From a bacterium (GTDB taxonomy: Bacteria > Desulfobacterota_D > UBA1144): a DNA stretch of 52,516 bases. How positions within the stretch are numbered: the first letter of the stretch is position 1; every line of letters starts with the position of its first letter. Shown piece after piece: positions 9,036 to 17,655 of this stretch. The DNA is taken from positions 15,678 through 68,193 of the forward strand of contig PAOQ02000009.1 in the NCBI GenBank assembly GCA_002708105.2. The letters are read 5' to 3'. The position numbers and the translations under genes were made by a program. The notes beneath the pieces are model-generated. The model saw only the letters and a program-made list of their open reading frames with translations. It did no database searches and was not told the origin of the DNA.

Positions 9036-10364
9036 ATGGTTAAATTAAAGTTAAAACAAAAATTAAAGCAGATTCAAAAAGGATATTTAAGTCTTGAGTC
9101 CAAACTTTTTATTAAATTAATAAAACTTAATATCGAAGAAATTAATGAGTTATTAGAAAAAGAAATAGTTGAAAACCCATGTTTAGACGAAATCGAAATA
9201 AAAGATCTAGCCTCCAACAAAGCATCAAACGAAAGCATTGATGAGATTAACAATGAAGAAATAGTTCAATACGATGATAATAATATCTCCGCCTATTTAA
9301 TTAAACAAATAAAACATCTTGATTTGCTTGATAAGGATAAAATTATATTAGCTTGTTTTGCTTATTTGTTAGACGATAAAGGGTTCTTGCAGTATACAAA
9401 CAACGAATTAAAAGAAATTCTAAAAACTCAAGAAAAAATAGATATAGATGAAAATGAAATTGAAAAGATAATACTTAGTGCTCAAAATATCTTAGATCCT
9501 CCCGGTATAATGGCCAGGGATGTAAAAGAATCATTAAAAAAACAATTAAAACTTTCAAATAATGAAAATAGTCAAATCTGCACCACTATTATTAATCAAT
9601 TCCTTCATGAGCTAAGCAAAAAGGACTATAAAGTAATTGCCAAATCATTACAAACTTCAATATCAAGGATAAGAAAATGTGTTCAAGATATAACAGAGCT
9701 AAACATGAATCCAGCAAATATTTTCTATAGAAGCCAAAGAAATAATAGAAATCCTGAACCTGAAGCTCATGTTTATAAGCAAAACAATCAATTAGTTGTT
9801 CAAATAAACAAAGGAAGAAAAAAACTACAAATCTCAAACTACTATAAAAATATGCTCAAATCAAAAGTTGGTATAGACAAGGAAGTTAAAGAATATTTAA
9901 AAGAAAAAATTAGTGCTGGAACTTTACTTTTGAAGACAATCAACGAGAGAGAAGATATATACAGAGAGGTAGTGAATATGGTTGTACAAATTCAAAAAGA
10001 CTATATTTTAAAAGGTGATAGATTCCTTAAGCCATTGAAACTTTCAGATATAGCTTCCGAAGTAGGTGTCCATGAATCAACAATTAGCAGAATAACAAGT
10101 AATAAATACATAAGGACACCAAACGGAATAATTAATATGAAATCATTTTTTATAAATAAGCCCAATAAAGAATCTGGCCAATCCTCAATAGCAATTAGAG
10201 ACATTATTTTAGAAATTATAAGTAATGAAAACAAAAACACCCCTTTTTCTGACTTAGAATTAAAAGAAATATTAGAAAAAAGAAGGATAATAATATCAAG
10301 AAGAACTATTGCAAAATACAGAAATATACTTAGAATACCTTCATCTAGCAAAAGAGGAAAATAA
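9036..10364 (+). CDS. rpoN: RNA polymerase sigma-54 factor RpoN
   Basis: Alternative sigma factor recognising -24/-12 promoters and needing an AAA+ activator for open complex formation. The N-terminal activator-interacting region I is present (LKLKQKLKQIQKGYLSLESK, then VENPCLDE) but has few glutamines. The core-binding region follows, then an HTH (SDIASEVGVHESTISRITSNKY), and the C-terminus ends in a clear RpoN box (SRRTIAKYRNILRIPSSSKR). 442 aa is in the usual range. No sigma-54 activator gene occurs in the window. The stop overlaps the ptsN start (TAATG), indicating translational coupling. Confidence 0.95.
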   Translation: MVKLKLKQKLKQIQKGYLSLESKLFIKLIKLNIEEINELLEKEIVENPCLDEIEIKDLASNKASNESIDEINNEEIVQYDDNNISAYLIKQIKHLDLLDKDKIILACFAYLLDDKGFLQYTNNELKEILKTQEKIDIDENEIEKIILSAQNILDPPGIMARDVKESLKKQLKLSNNENSQICTTIINQFLHELSKKDYKVIAKSLQTSISRIRKCVQDITELNMNPANIFYRSQRNNRNPEPEAHVYKQNNQLVVQINKGRKKLQISNYYKNMLKSKVGIDKEVKEYLKEKISAGTLLLKTINEREDIYREVVNMVVQIQKDYILKGDRFLKPLKLSDIASEVGVHESTISRITSNKYIRTPNGIINMKSFFINKPNKESGQSSIAIRDIILEIISNENKNTPFSDLELKEILEKRRIIISRRTIAKYRNILRIPSSSKRGK

Positions 10365-10819
10365 TGGAATTAAGTTCGCTACTAAACTCTAACCAAATCT
10401 TTCTTCAACTTAAATCAGCAGAGAAGGAACAGTTTCTTGAAAATTTTATATCTATGCTTTCAACTCAAGAAAAAACATTAAATCAATCCATTATAAAAGA
10501 TTTAATAATTAAGCGTGAGAATTTATGTAGTACTGCCCTTGATAATCATGTAGCAATACCACATGCAAAAATTCCTGGAATTGATAAAACCTATATAAGT
10601 CTTGCAACCTGTCCTGAAGGGATAGAGTTTGGTTCTATCGACGGAAAAAAGACAAAAATATTAATACTAATTCTACATCCTGAAGAAATCGGTAATCGAC
10701 ATTTAGAAATACTGAAGTCTGTTTCTGTTTTATTTACTAAAGAAAATGTAATAAATGAAATTCTAAACTTCGATAATTCGCAAAAATTAATTGAATATAT
10801 AAAACATAATGAACAATAA
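10364..10819 (+). CDS. ptsN: nitrogen-regulatory PTS EIIA component (EIIA-Ntr)
   Basis: Regulatory phosphoprotein of the PTS-Ntr chain, homologous to fructose/mannitol EIIA domains. The phosphorylatable histidine is H67 in NHVAIPHAKIPGIDK. The C-terminal half contains KTKILILILHPEEIGNRHLEIL, typical of the family. 151 aa is the usual stand-alone size. It overlaps rpoN by 1 bp upstream and hprK by 11 bp downstream, so the three are one transcriptional unit. Such proteins usually signal nitrogen/potassium status rather than transport sugars. That role is inferred here. Confidence 0.92.
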   Translation: MELSSLLNSNQIFLQLKSAEKEQFLENFISMLSTQEKTLNQSIIKDLIIKRENLCSTALDNHVAIPHAKIPGIDKTYISLATCPEGIEFGSIDGKKTKILILILHPEEIGNRHLEILKSVSVLFTKENVINEILNFDNSQKLIEYIKHNEQ

Positions 10820-11279
10820 GCCTATAAGTAAGCATGGGGTCTTAATAAACCTCTTAAATAAAGGGGTACTAATAATAGGTAGAAGTGGTTTAGGAAAAAG
10901 TGAGTGTGCGGTCGAACTTTTATATAAAGGTGCTTTCCTTGTAGCAGACGATGTAGTATTAATTCAAAATATTGAAAATAAGCTTATTGGTGAGTCTCCC
11001 GAAACAATAAGGAATTTAATAGAAATCCGTGGAATTGGAATTATCAATGTAAAAGATATATTTGGGGAAGAATCTATTATAAAAAGAAGTAGTATAGATC
11101 TTATGATTGAACTAGTAGATTTTGATAAAGATTATAGCTACGAAAGACTAGGATATGATAAAAGCTATATTGAAATTCTTAATTGTAAAATACCTCATAT
11201 GAAGATACCAGTAAGTCCAGGAAGGAATTTATCGACTTTGATATCAATTGCGGTAAAGAAGACAATTTTAGAAAGTTAA
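10809..11279 (+). CDS. hprK: HPr kinase/phosphorylase, catalytic domain only
   Basis: Phosphorylates (or dephosphorylates) a serine on HPr-like PTS carriers. Residues 8-35 (HGVLINLLNKGVLIIGRSGL) lead into the P-loop GRSGLGKS at 24-31. Next come the acidic active-site region FLVADDVV, the signature EIRGIGIINVKDIFGE, and a C-terminal loop IPVSPGRNLSTL. All match the kinase domain of full-length HprK. At 156 aa the ~130-residue N-terminal domain is missing, as in the short alphaproteobacterial forms, although the motif wording resembles the long forms. It overlaps ptsN by 11 bp. No ptsH is visible, so its substrate must be encoded elsewhere. Confidence 0.88.
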   Translation: MNNKPISKHGVLINLLNKGVLIIGRSGLGKSECAVELLYKGAFLVADDVVLIQNIENKLIGESPETIRNLIEIRGIGIINVKDIFGEESIIKRSSIDLMIELVDFDKDYSYERLGYDKSYIEILNCKIPHMKIPVSPGRNLSTLISIAVKKTILES

Positions 11280-11316
11280 TTTTGTAATAAATAATAATTA
11301 TATTAAAATTAATAAA

Positions 11317-11712
11317 ATGTTTAACATACTAATTATTACTCATGGTAATTTATGTGAGGAATTGAAGTCTTCTTTAGAATTTGTTTTAGGAGAAAAAAGC
11401 CTGAATAATATCTTTACTATTAGTATAGATAAGGATTCAAGAGAATTTGAAGTCTACGCGAATAGAATATCAAACTACATCACCGATGAACAAGAATTAA
11501 TAATTTTTACTGATATGTTCGGAGGGACCCCATCGAATATTAGCTTAAGTTTCTTTAAAAGGGATGAGGTTGAGATTATATCAGGTGTTAATCTTCCAAT
11601 GCTGGTCAAGGCCTGTACAATAGAAAAGTATGAATCTTTTGAAGAAGCAGTTAATATAATAAAGAATTCAGGTCAGGAAAATATTATTGTAGCAGGAGAC
11701 TTAAATTTTTAA
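11317..11712 (+). CDS. mannose-family PTS EIIA component
   Basis: Small phospho-carrier domain of the mannose PTS family. The phosphorylatable histidine is H9 in IITHGNLCEEL, and the second signature is IIFTDMFGGTPSNISL. At 131 aa it is a single EIIA domain without an attached EIIB, and no EIIB/C/D genes are present. It therefore more likely belongs to a regulatory phosphorelay with ptsN and hprK than to a sugar transporter, as in many proteobacteria. It lies 37 bp after hprK and 2 bp before the next gene. Confidence 0.88.
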   Translation: MFNILIITHGNLCEELKSSLEFVLGEKSLNNIFTISIDKDSREFEVYANRISNYITDEQELIIFTDMFGGTPSNISLSFFKRDEVEIISGVNLPMLVKACTIEKYESFEEAVNIIKNSGQENIIVAGDLNF

Positions 11713-11714
11713 CC

Positions 11715-12038
11715 ATGTCACAGTTAGATCATAATAGAGTTTTAGAAGAGTGGAGTAAAATTTTTCTTGTTAACCAATTTGAAGATTGGTCTTTAGATAT
11801 CTCATCAGAAATTAAAGAAGATTTTGCAACAATTGCGTTATTCTTAGATTATAAAACTGCTAAATCAGCAGGTGAGGAAAAAGAAGTTTTTGAAGGAATT
11901 AAAAAGGCTTCATTAATAATATTAGATTTTCTTGAAATACAAATCATTGAGAATCCAGAGGAAAAGAAAATTCAACTAATCCGAAAAGAATCATCTAGAG
12001 TTAGAGATGAAAAGCTTGCTAAAGAAATTTGGGGATGA
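11715..12038 (+). CDS. uncharacterised 107-aa protein in the PTS cluster
   Basis: I do not recognise a family. The protein is short, charged and probably mixed alpha/beta: an N-terminal amphipathic stretch (LEEWSKIFLVNQFEDW), a hydrophobic centre (ATIALFLDY, KKASLIILDFLEI) and a Lys/Glu-rich C-terminus (KKIQLIRKESSRVRDEKLAK). There is no signal peptide, transmembrane helix or cysteine. It begins 2 bp after the EIIA gene and its stop overlaps the next start by ATGA, so it is almost certainly translated as part of the operon. A partner role in the phosphorelay is possible but only inferred from position. Confidence 0.72.
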   Translation: MSQLDHNRVLEEWSKIFLVNQFEDWSLDISSEIKEDFATIALFLDYKTAKSAGEEKEVFEGIKKASLIILDFLEIQIIENPEEKKIQLIRKESSRVRDEKLAKEIWG

Positions 12039-12820
12039 AAAATGTATTTTCTAAATTTAAAGGCTTTATCCTGGATCTCGATGGCGTAATTTACCTTGAT
12101 AAGCAGCTTATACCCTTTTCGAAAAAATTTATTGATTATCTTAATAAAGAGGATAAAAGATACGTATTTCTTACTAATGATTCCTCTCTTTCACCTAAAG
12201 CATACTCTAAAATACTTAACAAACTAGGAATAAAATGTACCGAAAAACAAGTAGTAACCCCAATAACAAATTTTATTGAAATCCTTAGAAAAGATTCTTT
12301 AATGAATGATCAGATCATGGTTTTTTCTAGTAAGCAATTGAAAAACTTTATTAAAAAAGAAAAAATTAAAATTATAGACAACCCATCAAGATATAAAGAT
12401 TCGAAGAGCATTCTTGTCTCTGGAAACATTAACTTTAACTATAAAGATCTTATGTATGCATCACTATGCGTTCAAAATGGTGCAAAATTATATGCTACTA
12501 GCATTGATAATAGTTATCCAACGGCTTTAGGAAATGTTCCTGCAACAGGCTCCTTAATTGCCGCAATCAAAAAGACCTTCCCCACTCCGGTTACCAATCT
12601 TGGTAAGCCATCAAAAAAAATTTTTAAATTAGCTCAAGAAAGGCTTAATATTAAAAAATCTGAAATATTAATGATTGGTGATAATCTAAAAACTGATATC
12701 GCAGGTTCAAATTCATTTGGAATAAAAAGCGCCTTAGTTACTTCTGGAAAAACTTCTCTTCAATCAGCAAGAAATTCTAAAATAAAGCCGGACTTTATTC
12801 TAAAGAATCTTAAGATTTAG
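12035..12820 (+). CDS. HAD-superfamily hydrolase, NagD-like (class IIA)
   Basis: Probable sugar- or nucleotide-phosphate phosphatase. HAD motif I is FILDLDGVIYL (residues 12-22), motif II VFLTNDSS, a class-IIA cap lies in between, and motif IV is ILMIGDNLKTDIAGS near the C-terminus. The YATSIDNSYPT region and the ~260-aa size match the NagD/4-nitrophenylphosphatase group. The track starts at TTG 12029. I prefer the ATG at 12035, which overlaps the upstream stop (ATGA). The last 11 bp overlap the convergent ccr gene. Substrate unknown. Confidence 0.85.
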   Translation: MKNVFSKFKGFILDLDGVIYLDKQLIPFSKKFIDYLNKEDKRYVFLTNDSSLSPKAYSKILNKLGIKCTEKQVVTPITNFIEILRKDSLMNDQIMVFSSKQLKNFIKKEKIKIIDNPSRYKDSKSILVSGNINFNYKDLMYASLCVQNGAKLYATSIDNSYPTALGNVPATGSLIAAIKKTFPTPVTNLGKPSKKIFKLAQERLNIKKSEILMIGDNLKTDIAGSNSFGIKSALVTSGKTSLQSARNSKIKPDFILKNLKI

Positions 12821-14036
12821 TTCCCTGAACCAGGCAGACCATCTTACCAGAATGTTTATTTTCATACATTAATTGATGTGCTTTTGGAATCTCATCATAA
12901 TTAAAAACTTCAGAGACGACTGGGTTAATTAAACCCTGATGGACCAATTCATTTGCCCTTATACATTCTAAAGCATTTGCAAAGTGGGATCCTAAAATAT
13001 CCTTCTGCAGCATCCAGAGATATCTAACGTCAAATGAACAGTCATATCCGGAGGTTCCAGCGCATATAACTACTCTTCCAAACTTCTCGCAAACAAAAAC
13101 ACTAGCAGGAAACGTTGTTTCTCCGGGGTGTTCAAATATAACATTTGGACTTTTTCTTTCTCCAAGAATTTCCCATATTTTTTTCCCAAAATTCTTCATC
13201 TCTTTAAATCTTGCGGCAGTCTGTTCTTCCGTTTCATTTTTTCTATAAGCTAAATTAGGAAAATCTTTTCTATTTATAACTCCTACAGCACCTAAATCCT
13301 CACACATTTTAAATTTATCCTGAGAGGAAACAACTGCAACGGCTTTAGCTCCCATCATCTTGCATATTTGTAAAGCAAAAACACCTAGGCCACCAGCTGC
13401 ACCCCAAACAAGAACAACTTCGCCCGGTTGAATATTTGCTTTTGTAATCAGCATTCTATAAGCAGTAAAATAGCACAAAGCATATGAGGCAGCATCTTCC
13501 CAATTTAAATGTTTTGGTTTTTTTAATATTTGTTGTGCTTGAACCTTAGTAAACTGAGCAAAACATCCATTTGGAGTTTCATATCCCCATATCTGAGCTT
13601 TTTTGCTGACCATTGGATCGTAACTAATAAAGTCCCCACTTGATTGAGTCATGTTTGAATGAGGCTCTTCACTTTCAACTCCACAGTGGATAATTACCTC
13701 ATCACCCTTCTTCCAACTTTTAACATTTGAGCCCACATCCCAGACTATCCCGGAACAATCACTTCCAGCTATATGTAAATCTTGTTTATGCACATCTAAA
13801 ACTGATATAGGCTCACCGAGACCAGCCCAAACACCATTAAAGTTAATTCCAGTTGCAACAACTAATACAAGTACATCATTTGGTCCACACTCCGGAACAG
13901 GTAACTCCTCTTCCTGGAAAGATTTCATGGGCTCCCCATGTCTTTCCTTTCTAATTACCCAAGCTCTCATCTTCTTAGGTTTAAAATTAATATCCTCTGG
14001 TATTACTCCTATTGGTAATGGATCTGAATAACTCAT
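12810..14036 (-). CDS. ccrA: crotonyl-CoA carboxylase/reductase
   Basis: Medium-chain dehydrogenase/reductase that reductively carboxylates crotonyl-CoA to ethylmalonyl-CoA with NADPH and CO2. Diagnostic stretches are INFNGVWAGLGEPISVLDVH, IAGSDCSGIVWDVG and IWGYETPNGCFAQF. The Rossmann motif is VWGAAGGLGVFALQ, followed by VIFEHPGETTFPASVFV and GSHFAN, whose histidine lies where the CO2-binding His is expected in characterised enzymes. 408 aa is close to family length. A good RBS (AGGAG) precedes the ATG. No ethylmalonyl-CoA mutase, epimerase or meaA-like gene is adjacent. It may serve acetate assimilation or supply extender units. Confidence 0.9.
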   Translation of the reverse strand: MSYSDPLPIGVIPEDINFKPKKMRAWVIRKERHGEPMKSFQEEELPVPECGPNDVLVLVVATGINFNGVWAGLGEPISVLDVHKQDLHIAGSDCSGIVWDVGSNVKSWKKGDEVIIHCGVESEEPHSNMTQSSGDFISYDPMVSKKAQIWGYETPNGCFAQFTKVQAQQILKKPKHLNWEDAASYALCYFTAYRMLITKANIQPGEVVLVWGAAGGLGVFALQICKMMGAKAVAVVSSQDKFKMCEDLGAVGVINRKDFPNLAYRKNETEEQTAARFKEMKNFGKKIWEILGERKSPNVIFEHPGETTFPASVFVCEKFGRVVICAGTSGYDCSFDVRYLWMLQKDILGSHFANALECIRANELVHQGLINPVVSEVFNYDEIPKAHQLMYENKHSGKMVCLVQGTKS

Positions 14037-14049
14037 AAAAAACTCCTTT

Positions 14050-15057
14050 CTATAAAACTAAACTCATAGCATCTCTAATAAGCTCAAGATTTTTACTTGC
14101 TTGTTCTTGTGCTCTTTTTGAACCCTCAATGATTATATCTAAAATTTCGCTCTTATTCTTTAAAATTTCACTTCTTTTTTCTCTTATCGGACCTAAAAAT
14201 TGGTTGATATTTTTAACTAATGAATCTTTAACCTCTACGTCACCTATTTTACCTTTTTTGTACCTATCTTTAAAATCATTCAACTCCTCTAAATTATTAT
14301 TAAAAATATCATGATAAATAAATACAGGGTTACCTTCCACCTTTCCAGGCACATCCGCGCTAGTTCTATTTGGATCAGTAAACATCTTCATAACTTTCTT
14401 TTTTACAGTAGCTTCTGAGTCGCACAAATAAATTGAATTATTTAAAGATTTACTCATTTTACCCTGTCCATCAGTTCCCACAAGCCTGGACACTTTGCTT
14501 ATTAAAGGCTCAGGTTCATTTAAAATATTTTTATATGTAGAATTAAATCTCCTACCAATCTCCCTAGTGAGTTCAACATGACTTAGTTGATCTTCTCCCA
14601 CTGGAACAACTGAAGCGTTAAAAGCTAAAATATCTGCTGACATTAAAACAGGATATGAAAGCAAGCCTAAAGAATAATTTTCACTTAAATTCATAGCAGC
14701 TATTTTTTCCTTTAAAGTAGGAATTCTTTGGATTCTAGGAACTGAACAAAGCATAGAAAGTAAAACTGCTAGCTCGGAAATTTCTGGAATCCTAGATTGA
14801 AGATAGAAGCAAGACTTATTCGGATCTAATCCTACCGATATCCAATCAATCACCAATTCAAAAATGTTTTCTTTTAATGAATCGACTTTATCTTGATGAG
14901 TTGTAAGCATATGCAGGTCTGCAATTAAAAAGAAGCAATCATAAGTATCCTGAAGCTTAATTCTATTCTCAAGTGTCCCAACATAATGACCCAAATGTAG
15001 ATTTCCTGTTGGCCTATCACCAGTAACTAAAATTTTACTTTTGTTTTTATCATTCAT
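14050..15057 (-). CDS. trpS: tryptophanyl-tRNA synthetase
   Basis: Class I aminoacyl-tRNA synthetase charging tRNA-Trp. The HIGH-type motif is in [15 protein letters not shown] at residues 15-30 and the KMSKS motif in [33 protein letters not shown] is the tRNA synthetase signature next to the active site. 335 aa is the usual bacterial length. It is on the minus strand just upstream of ccrA (13 bp gap), possibly co-transcribed. It faces away from trmH across a 51 bp divergent gap. Confidence 0.96.
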   Translation of the reverse strand: MNDKNKSKILVTGDRPTGNLHLGHYVGTLENRIKLQDTYDCFFLIADLHMLTTHQDKVDSLKENIFELVIDWISVGLDPNKSCFYLQSRIPEISELAVLLSMLCSVPRIQRIPTLKEKIAAMNLSENYSLGLLSYPVLMSADILAFNASVVPVGEDQLSHVELTREIGRRFNSTYKNILNEPEPLISKVSRLVGTDGQGKMSKSLNNSIYLCDSEATVKKKVMKMFTDPNRTSADVPGKVEGNPVFIYHDIFNNNLEELNDFKDRYKKGKIGDVEVKDSLVKNINQFLGPIREKRSEILKNKSEILDIIIEGSKRAQEQASKNLELIRDAMSLVL

Positions 15058-15108
15058 AAATTTATAATTAAATAGGATATCTTACGTTTTATAATAAGAA
15101 AATATATT

Positions 15109-15780
15109 ATGAAAAAAATATCAATAAAAAAACTAAAACCCTTGTTGACTATTAGCAGAATAGAAAGAATAGATAAAGTACTTTCTAAAAGGACCAAGGG
15201 GATATCTGTTCTTCTAGAGGATATTTATCAAGGCCATAATATAAGTGCTGTGCTAAGAACATGTGACAATCTTGGAATACAAAATATATATGTAATACAA
15301 GATTCTAATAAAATTAATCTTTCAAAAGGTATTTCACTAGGGTCTGAAAAATGGGTGACTCTAAAGATAAAAAAAATAAACCAAACAAAATCTGCTTTTG
15401 TTAAAAAGCTAAAGAAAGAAGGATTTAAACTAATATCTACAGTTCCGCCGTCGAAGAAGAAATCGGTATCTTTAGAAGATTTTAAAATTAAAAGGAAAAT
15501 GATTATAGCTTTTGGTAATGAAGAAAAGGGTCTCAGTGAAGAGATACTTAGTGAATCAGATTCATTTATCAATATCCCCATGGATGGGTTCAATGAAAGC
15601 TACAATATTTCTGTTTCCTGCGCTATTATAATGAATCAACTCATATCTCAAGCAAAAGAAAAGAATAAATTAATCTATTTAAATAAAAAGGAAATGAATG
15701 ATCTAAGATTAGAATGGTATATAAAATCGATTAGAAATTCATCAAAAGTTATCAAAAATTTAATGAAAGAAAATCCATGA
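15109..15780 (+). CDS. trmH: SpoU-family tRNA (guanosine-2'-O-)-methyltransferase, TrmH-like
   Basis: SPOUT-class RNA 2'-O-ribose methyltransferase. Motif 1 is VLLEDIYQGHNISAVLRTCD with the catalytic Arg. Motifs 2 and 3 are IIAFGNEEKGLSEE and INIPMDGFNESYNISVSCAI, which form the knotted SAM site. The order and the C-terminal basic helix (LRLEWYIKSIRNSSK) resemble TrmH, which makes Gm18 in tRNA, more than the rRNA enzyme RlmB. Its gene lies next to a tRNA cluster but on the opposite strand. Substrate is inferred from similarity only. Confidence 0.85.
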   Translation: MKKISIKKLKPLLTISRIERIDKVLSKRTKGISVLLEDIYQGHNISAVLRTCDNLGIQNIYVIQDSNKINLSKGISLGSEKWVTLKIKKINQTKSAFVKKLKKEGFKLISTVPPSKKKSVSLEDFKIKRKMIIAFGNEEKGLSEEILSESDSFINIPMDGFNESYNISVSCAIIMNQLISQAKEKNKLIYLNKKEMNDLRLEWYIKSIRNSSKVIKNLMKENP

Positions 15781-15825
15781 TTTTAGATCAACAATGAACA
15801 CTTTAAATTAAATATTATAAGATTG

Positions 15826-15900
15826 CGCGCCTGGAAGGACTCGAACCCTCGACCTCCAGAGCCGTAATCTGGCACTCTAATCCAACTGAGCTACAGGCGC
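15826..15900 (-). tRNA. tRNA-Arg (anticodon ACG)
   Basis: The reverse complement folds as a cloverleaf. Acceptor stem GCGCCTG pairs with CAGGCGC, the anticodon arm is CCAGA-TTACGGC-TCTGG giving anticodon ACG, and the T-loop is GGTTCGAGTCC. The 3' CCA is not encoded. The ACG wobble A is expected to become inosine through TadA. Confidence 0.97.
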
Positions 15901-15909
15901 ATTTTGATT

Positions 15910-15999
<90 letters not shown>

Positions 16000-16010
16000 A
16001 TAAAGTACTA

Positions 16011-17450
16011 TTATGGCTGATGAATTGGTAAAAATAAATCTGTAAAGTTTTTAACAGGAGTAAATAACGAGCTTGGTATTTCAACAAAGGTTGTATGCCA
16101 ATAATGCATGGATCCATTCCAAAGACCTGGAAGCTCAATAAACTGACAATCCCTACCACTTATTTCCCTTTTAACTTTCATCTTTAACAAATCTTCTGAA
16201 AAATTCTTTAAGTTAAATTTGTTACCCTGATAATCCTTTGTACAACATACCATTTCAACTGGGTTAAAATAAATATTACTTTCCCAAACCTTTCTTTGCT
16301 TCTCATCGTTAAAGTCAACTTGTGATTCTTCTACAATTTGTACGGACTCGGAATTTCCGTCGTATACCCAAAAAGGCTTCCCTCCCTTCGAGTTTTCATC
16401 TTTTATTACTCCACATACTCGTATTGGCTTATTAAGCATCTCAAGCACAAGATCAACCTTTTCTTCGATAGTTTTTCCTTTTAATTGTGATGGCAAAATA
16501 TGTTCAAGTTGATTAATCGAAGGTTCAAGTAATGAATAATTTCTTTCAGTAAAGGTTTGTATCATCATATCAAAATTCTTCTTTGTATTAAATGCAATAT
16601 TATACAAAGCCATAGAAACCTGGAATCTTAACTCTCTTGTTTTAGGCGAGATATTATCGATATTATTAATAAATATAAAATCTGCGTCTATATTATTTAA
16701 TCCTTCTAATAATGCACCATGACCAGATGGATGCGTATAGATGTCTCCATTTTTTTCTCTTATTAAATTATTATCCATATCAAGGCATATACTATTTGTA
16801 GATTTTAACTGAGTAATTAAATCATAATTTATTTCTAAGTTTTGATTTTGAAAAAAAATTGACTCCTTAATCTTAGAATCAAACTTATTATTTAATCCAT
16901 CTTGAACAGAAAAGTAAATTTTATCGTTTGTTATATCATCCAAAGAATTAAGCAAGAATTGTTCAAAAGGAGAAATGGAAGACTTGCCTATTTTATGAAA
17001 ATTAATCAATGCCTTTGGTTCGGATGATAAATTCATAAAATTTGCATCCAAGAGAATTTTTTCTAATTTATCGACATCTTTATTTTTAATAATTTCTTCT
17101 AAGTCAATATCATTACTTAAACAGCATTCTTCAATTTCAGAGAAAAAAGGAAGCAAATGAAGTTGAGAGAAAAACTCTTTAGAAAATTTATCAAAATTAA
17201 ACATTCTTGTTCCAGATCCTGAGGATGGAATGAACCTAGAAATAAATACTCCGGGCATGGGTGGGTTTGATTCAGAATTAATCCTTTTAATCTCGCTTGG
17301 TGACAATATTCCATCATTTTGGGTACAAGGTCTTATTAAAGTCAAAGTTTTAGGGCTTGAGTTGCCCGTAAGAAAATCAATTTGATTATCAACTGAATCC
17401 TTTGTAATCCCTTGTGAGGATAAAAAAACTAAATCTTTTTCATTCAACAT
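16011..17450 (-). CDS. DUF4301 family protein, putative nucleotidyltransferase-like
   Basis: I recognise the DUF4301 family, known mainly from Bacteroidetes. The N-terminus begins LNEKDLVFLSSQGITKDSVD, followed by the glycine-rich RFIPSSGSGTRMFNFDKF near residues 90-108. FSVQDGLNNKFDSKIKESIF and THPSGHGALLEGLNNIDADF come later. GSGTRM, GHGALL and the following FINNIDN resemble the nucleotide-sugar pyrophosphorylase fold, so I infer an NTP-transferase-like protein. No activity is established to my knowledge. The track starts at GTG 17453, but the ATG at 17450 is preferred. There is no obvious RBS. It sits between tRNA-Ser and tRNA-Asp on the same strand, which suggests acquisition into a tRNA cluster. 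Confidence 0.82.
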   Translation of the reverse strand: MLNEKDLVFLSSQGITKDSVDNQIDFLTGNSSPKTLTLIRPCTQNDGILSPSEIKRINSESNPPMPGVFISRFIPSSGSGTRMFNFDKFSKEFFSQLHLLPFFSEIEECCLSNDIDLEEIIKNKDVDKLEKILLDANFMNLSSEPKALINFHKIGKSSISPFEQFLLNSLDDITNDKIYFSVQDGLNNKFDSKIKESIFFQNQNLEINYDLITQLKSTNSICLDMDNNLIREKNGDIYTHPSGHGALLEGLNNIDADFIFINNIDNISPKTRELRFQVSMALYNIAFNTKKNFDMMIQTFTERNYSLLEPSINQLEHILPSQLKGKTIEEKVDLVLEMLNKPIRVCGVIKDENSKGGKPFWVYDGNSESVQIVEESQVDFNDEKQRKVWESNIYFNPVEMVCCTKDYQGNKFNLKNFSEDLLKMKVKREISGRDCQFIELPGLWNGSMHYWHTTFVEIPSSLFTPVKNFTDLFLPIHQP

Positions 17451-17465
17451 CACAAAAAAACTTTT

Positions 17466-17539
17466 CGGGGTCGACGGGATTCGAACCCGCGACCTCTGGC
17501 GTGACAGGCCAGCGTTCTAACCAGCTGAACTACGACCCC
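17466..17539 (-). tRNA. tRNA-Asp (anticodon GTC)
   Basis: Reverse complement cloverleaf. Acceptor GGGGTCG pairs with CGACCCC, the anticodon arm CTGGC-CTGTCAC-GCCAG gives GTC, and the T arm is CGGGTTCGAATCCCG. CCA is not encoded. It lies 7 bp downstream of tRNA-Val in the direction of transcription. Confidence 0.97.
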
Positions 17540-17546
17540 AAAAAAA

Positions 17547-17618
17547 TGGGCGCTACAGGATTTGAACCTGTGACATCTTCCTTGTAAGGGAAGCGCTCTC
17601 CCGCTGAGCTAAGCGCCC
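17547..17618 (-). tRNA. tRNA-Val (anticodon TAC)
   Basis: Reverse complement cloverleaf. Acceptor GGGCGCT pairs with AGCGCCC, the anticodon arm CTTCC-CTTACAA-GGAAG gives TAC, and the T arm is ACAGGTTCAAATCCTGT. CCA is not encoded. It lies just past the 3' end of lon and heads the Val-Asp-(DUF4301)-Ser-Arg series. Confidence 0.97.
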
Positions 17619-17655
17619 CGAATAGATTTTTATACTATATGCAGACAAGTAAATG

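Noticed and set aside
9592-10351. Minus-strand ORFs of 81 and 116 aa inside rpoN
   Set aside because: Shadow frames. The hydrophobic look comes from reading the AT-rich Lys/Asn/Ile codons of rpoN in reverse.
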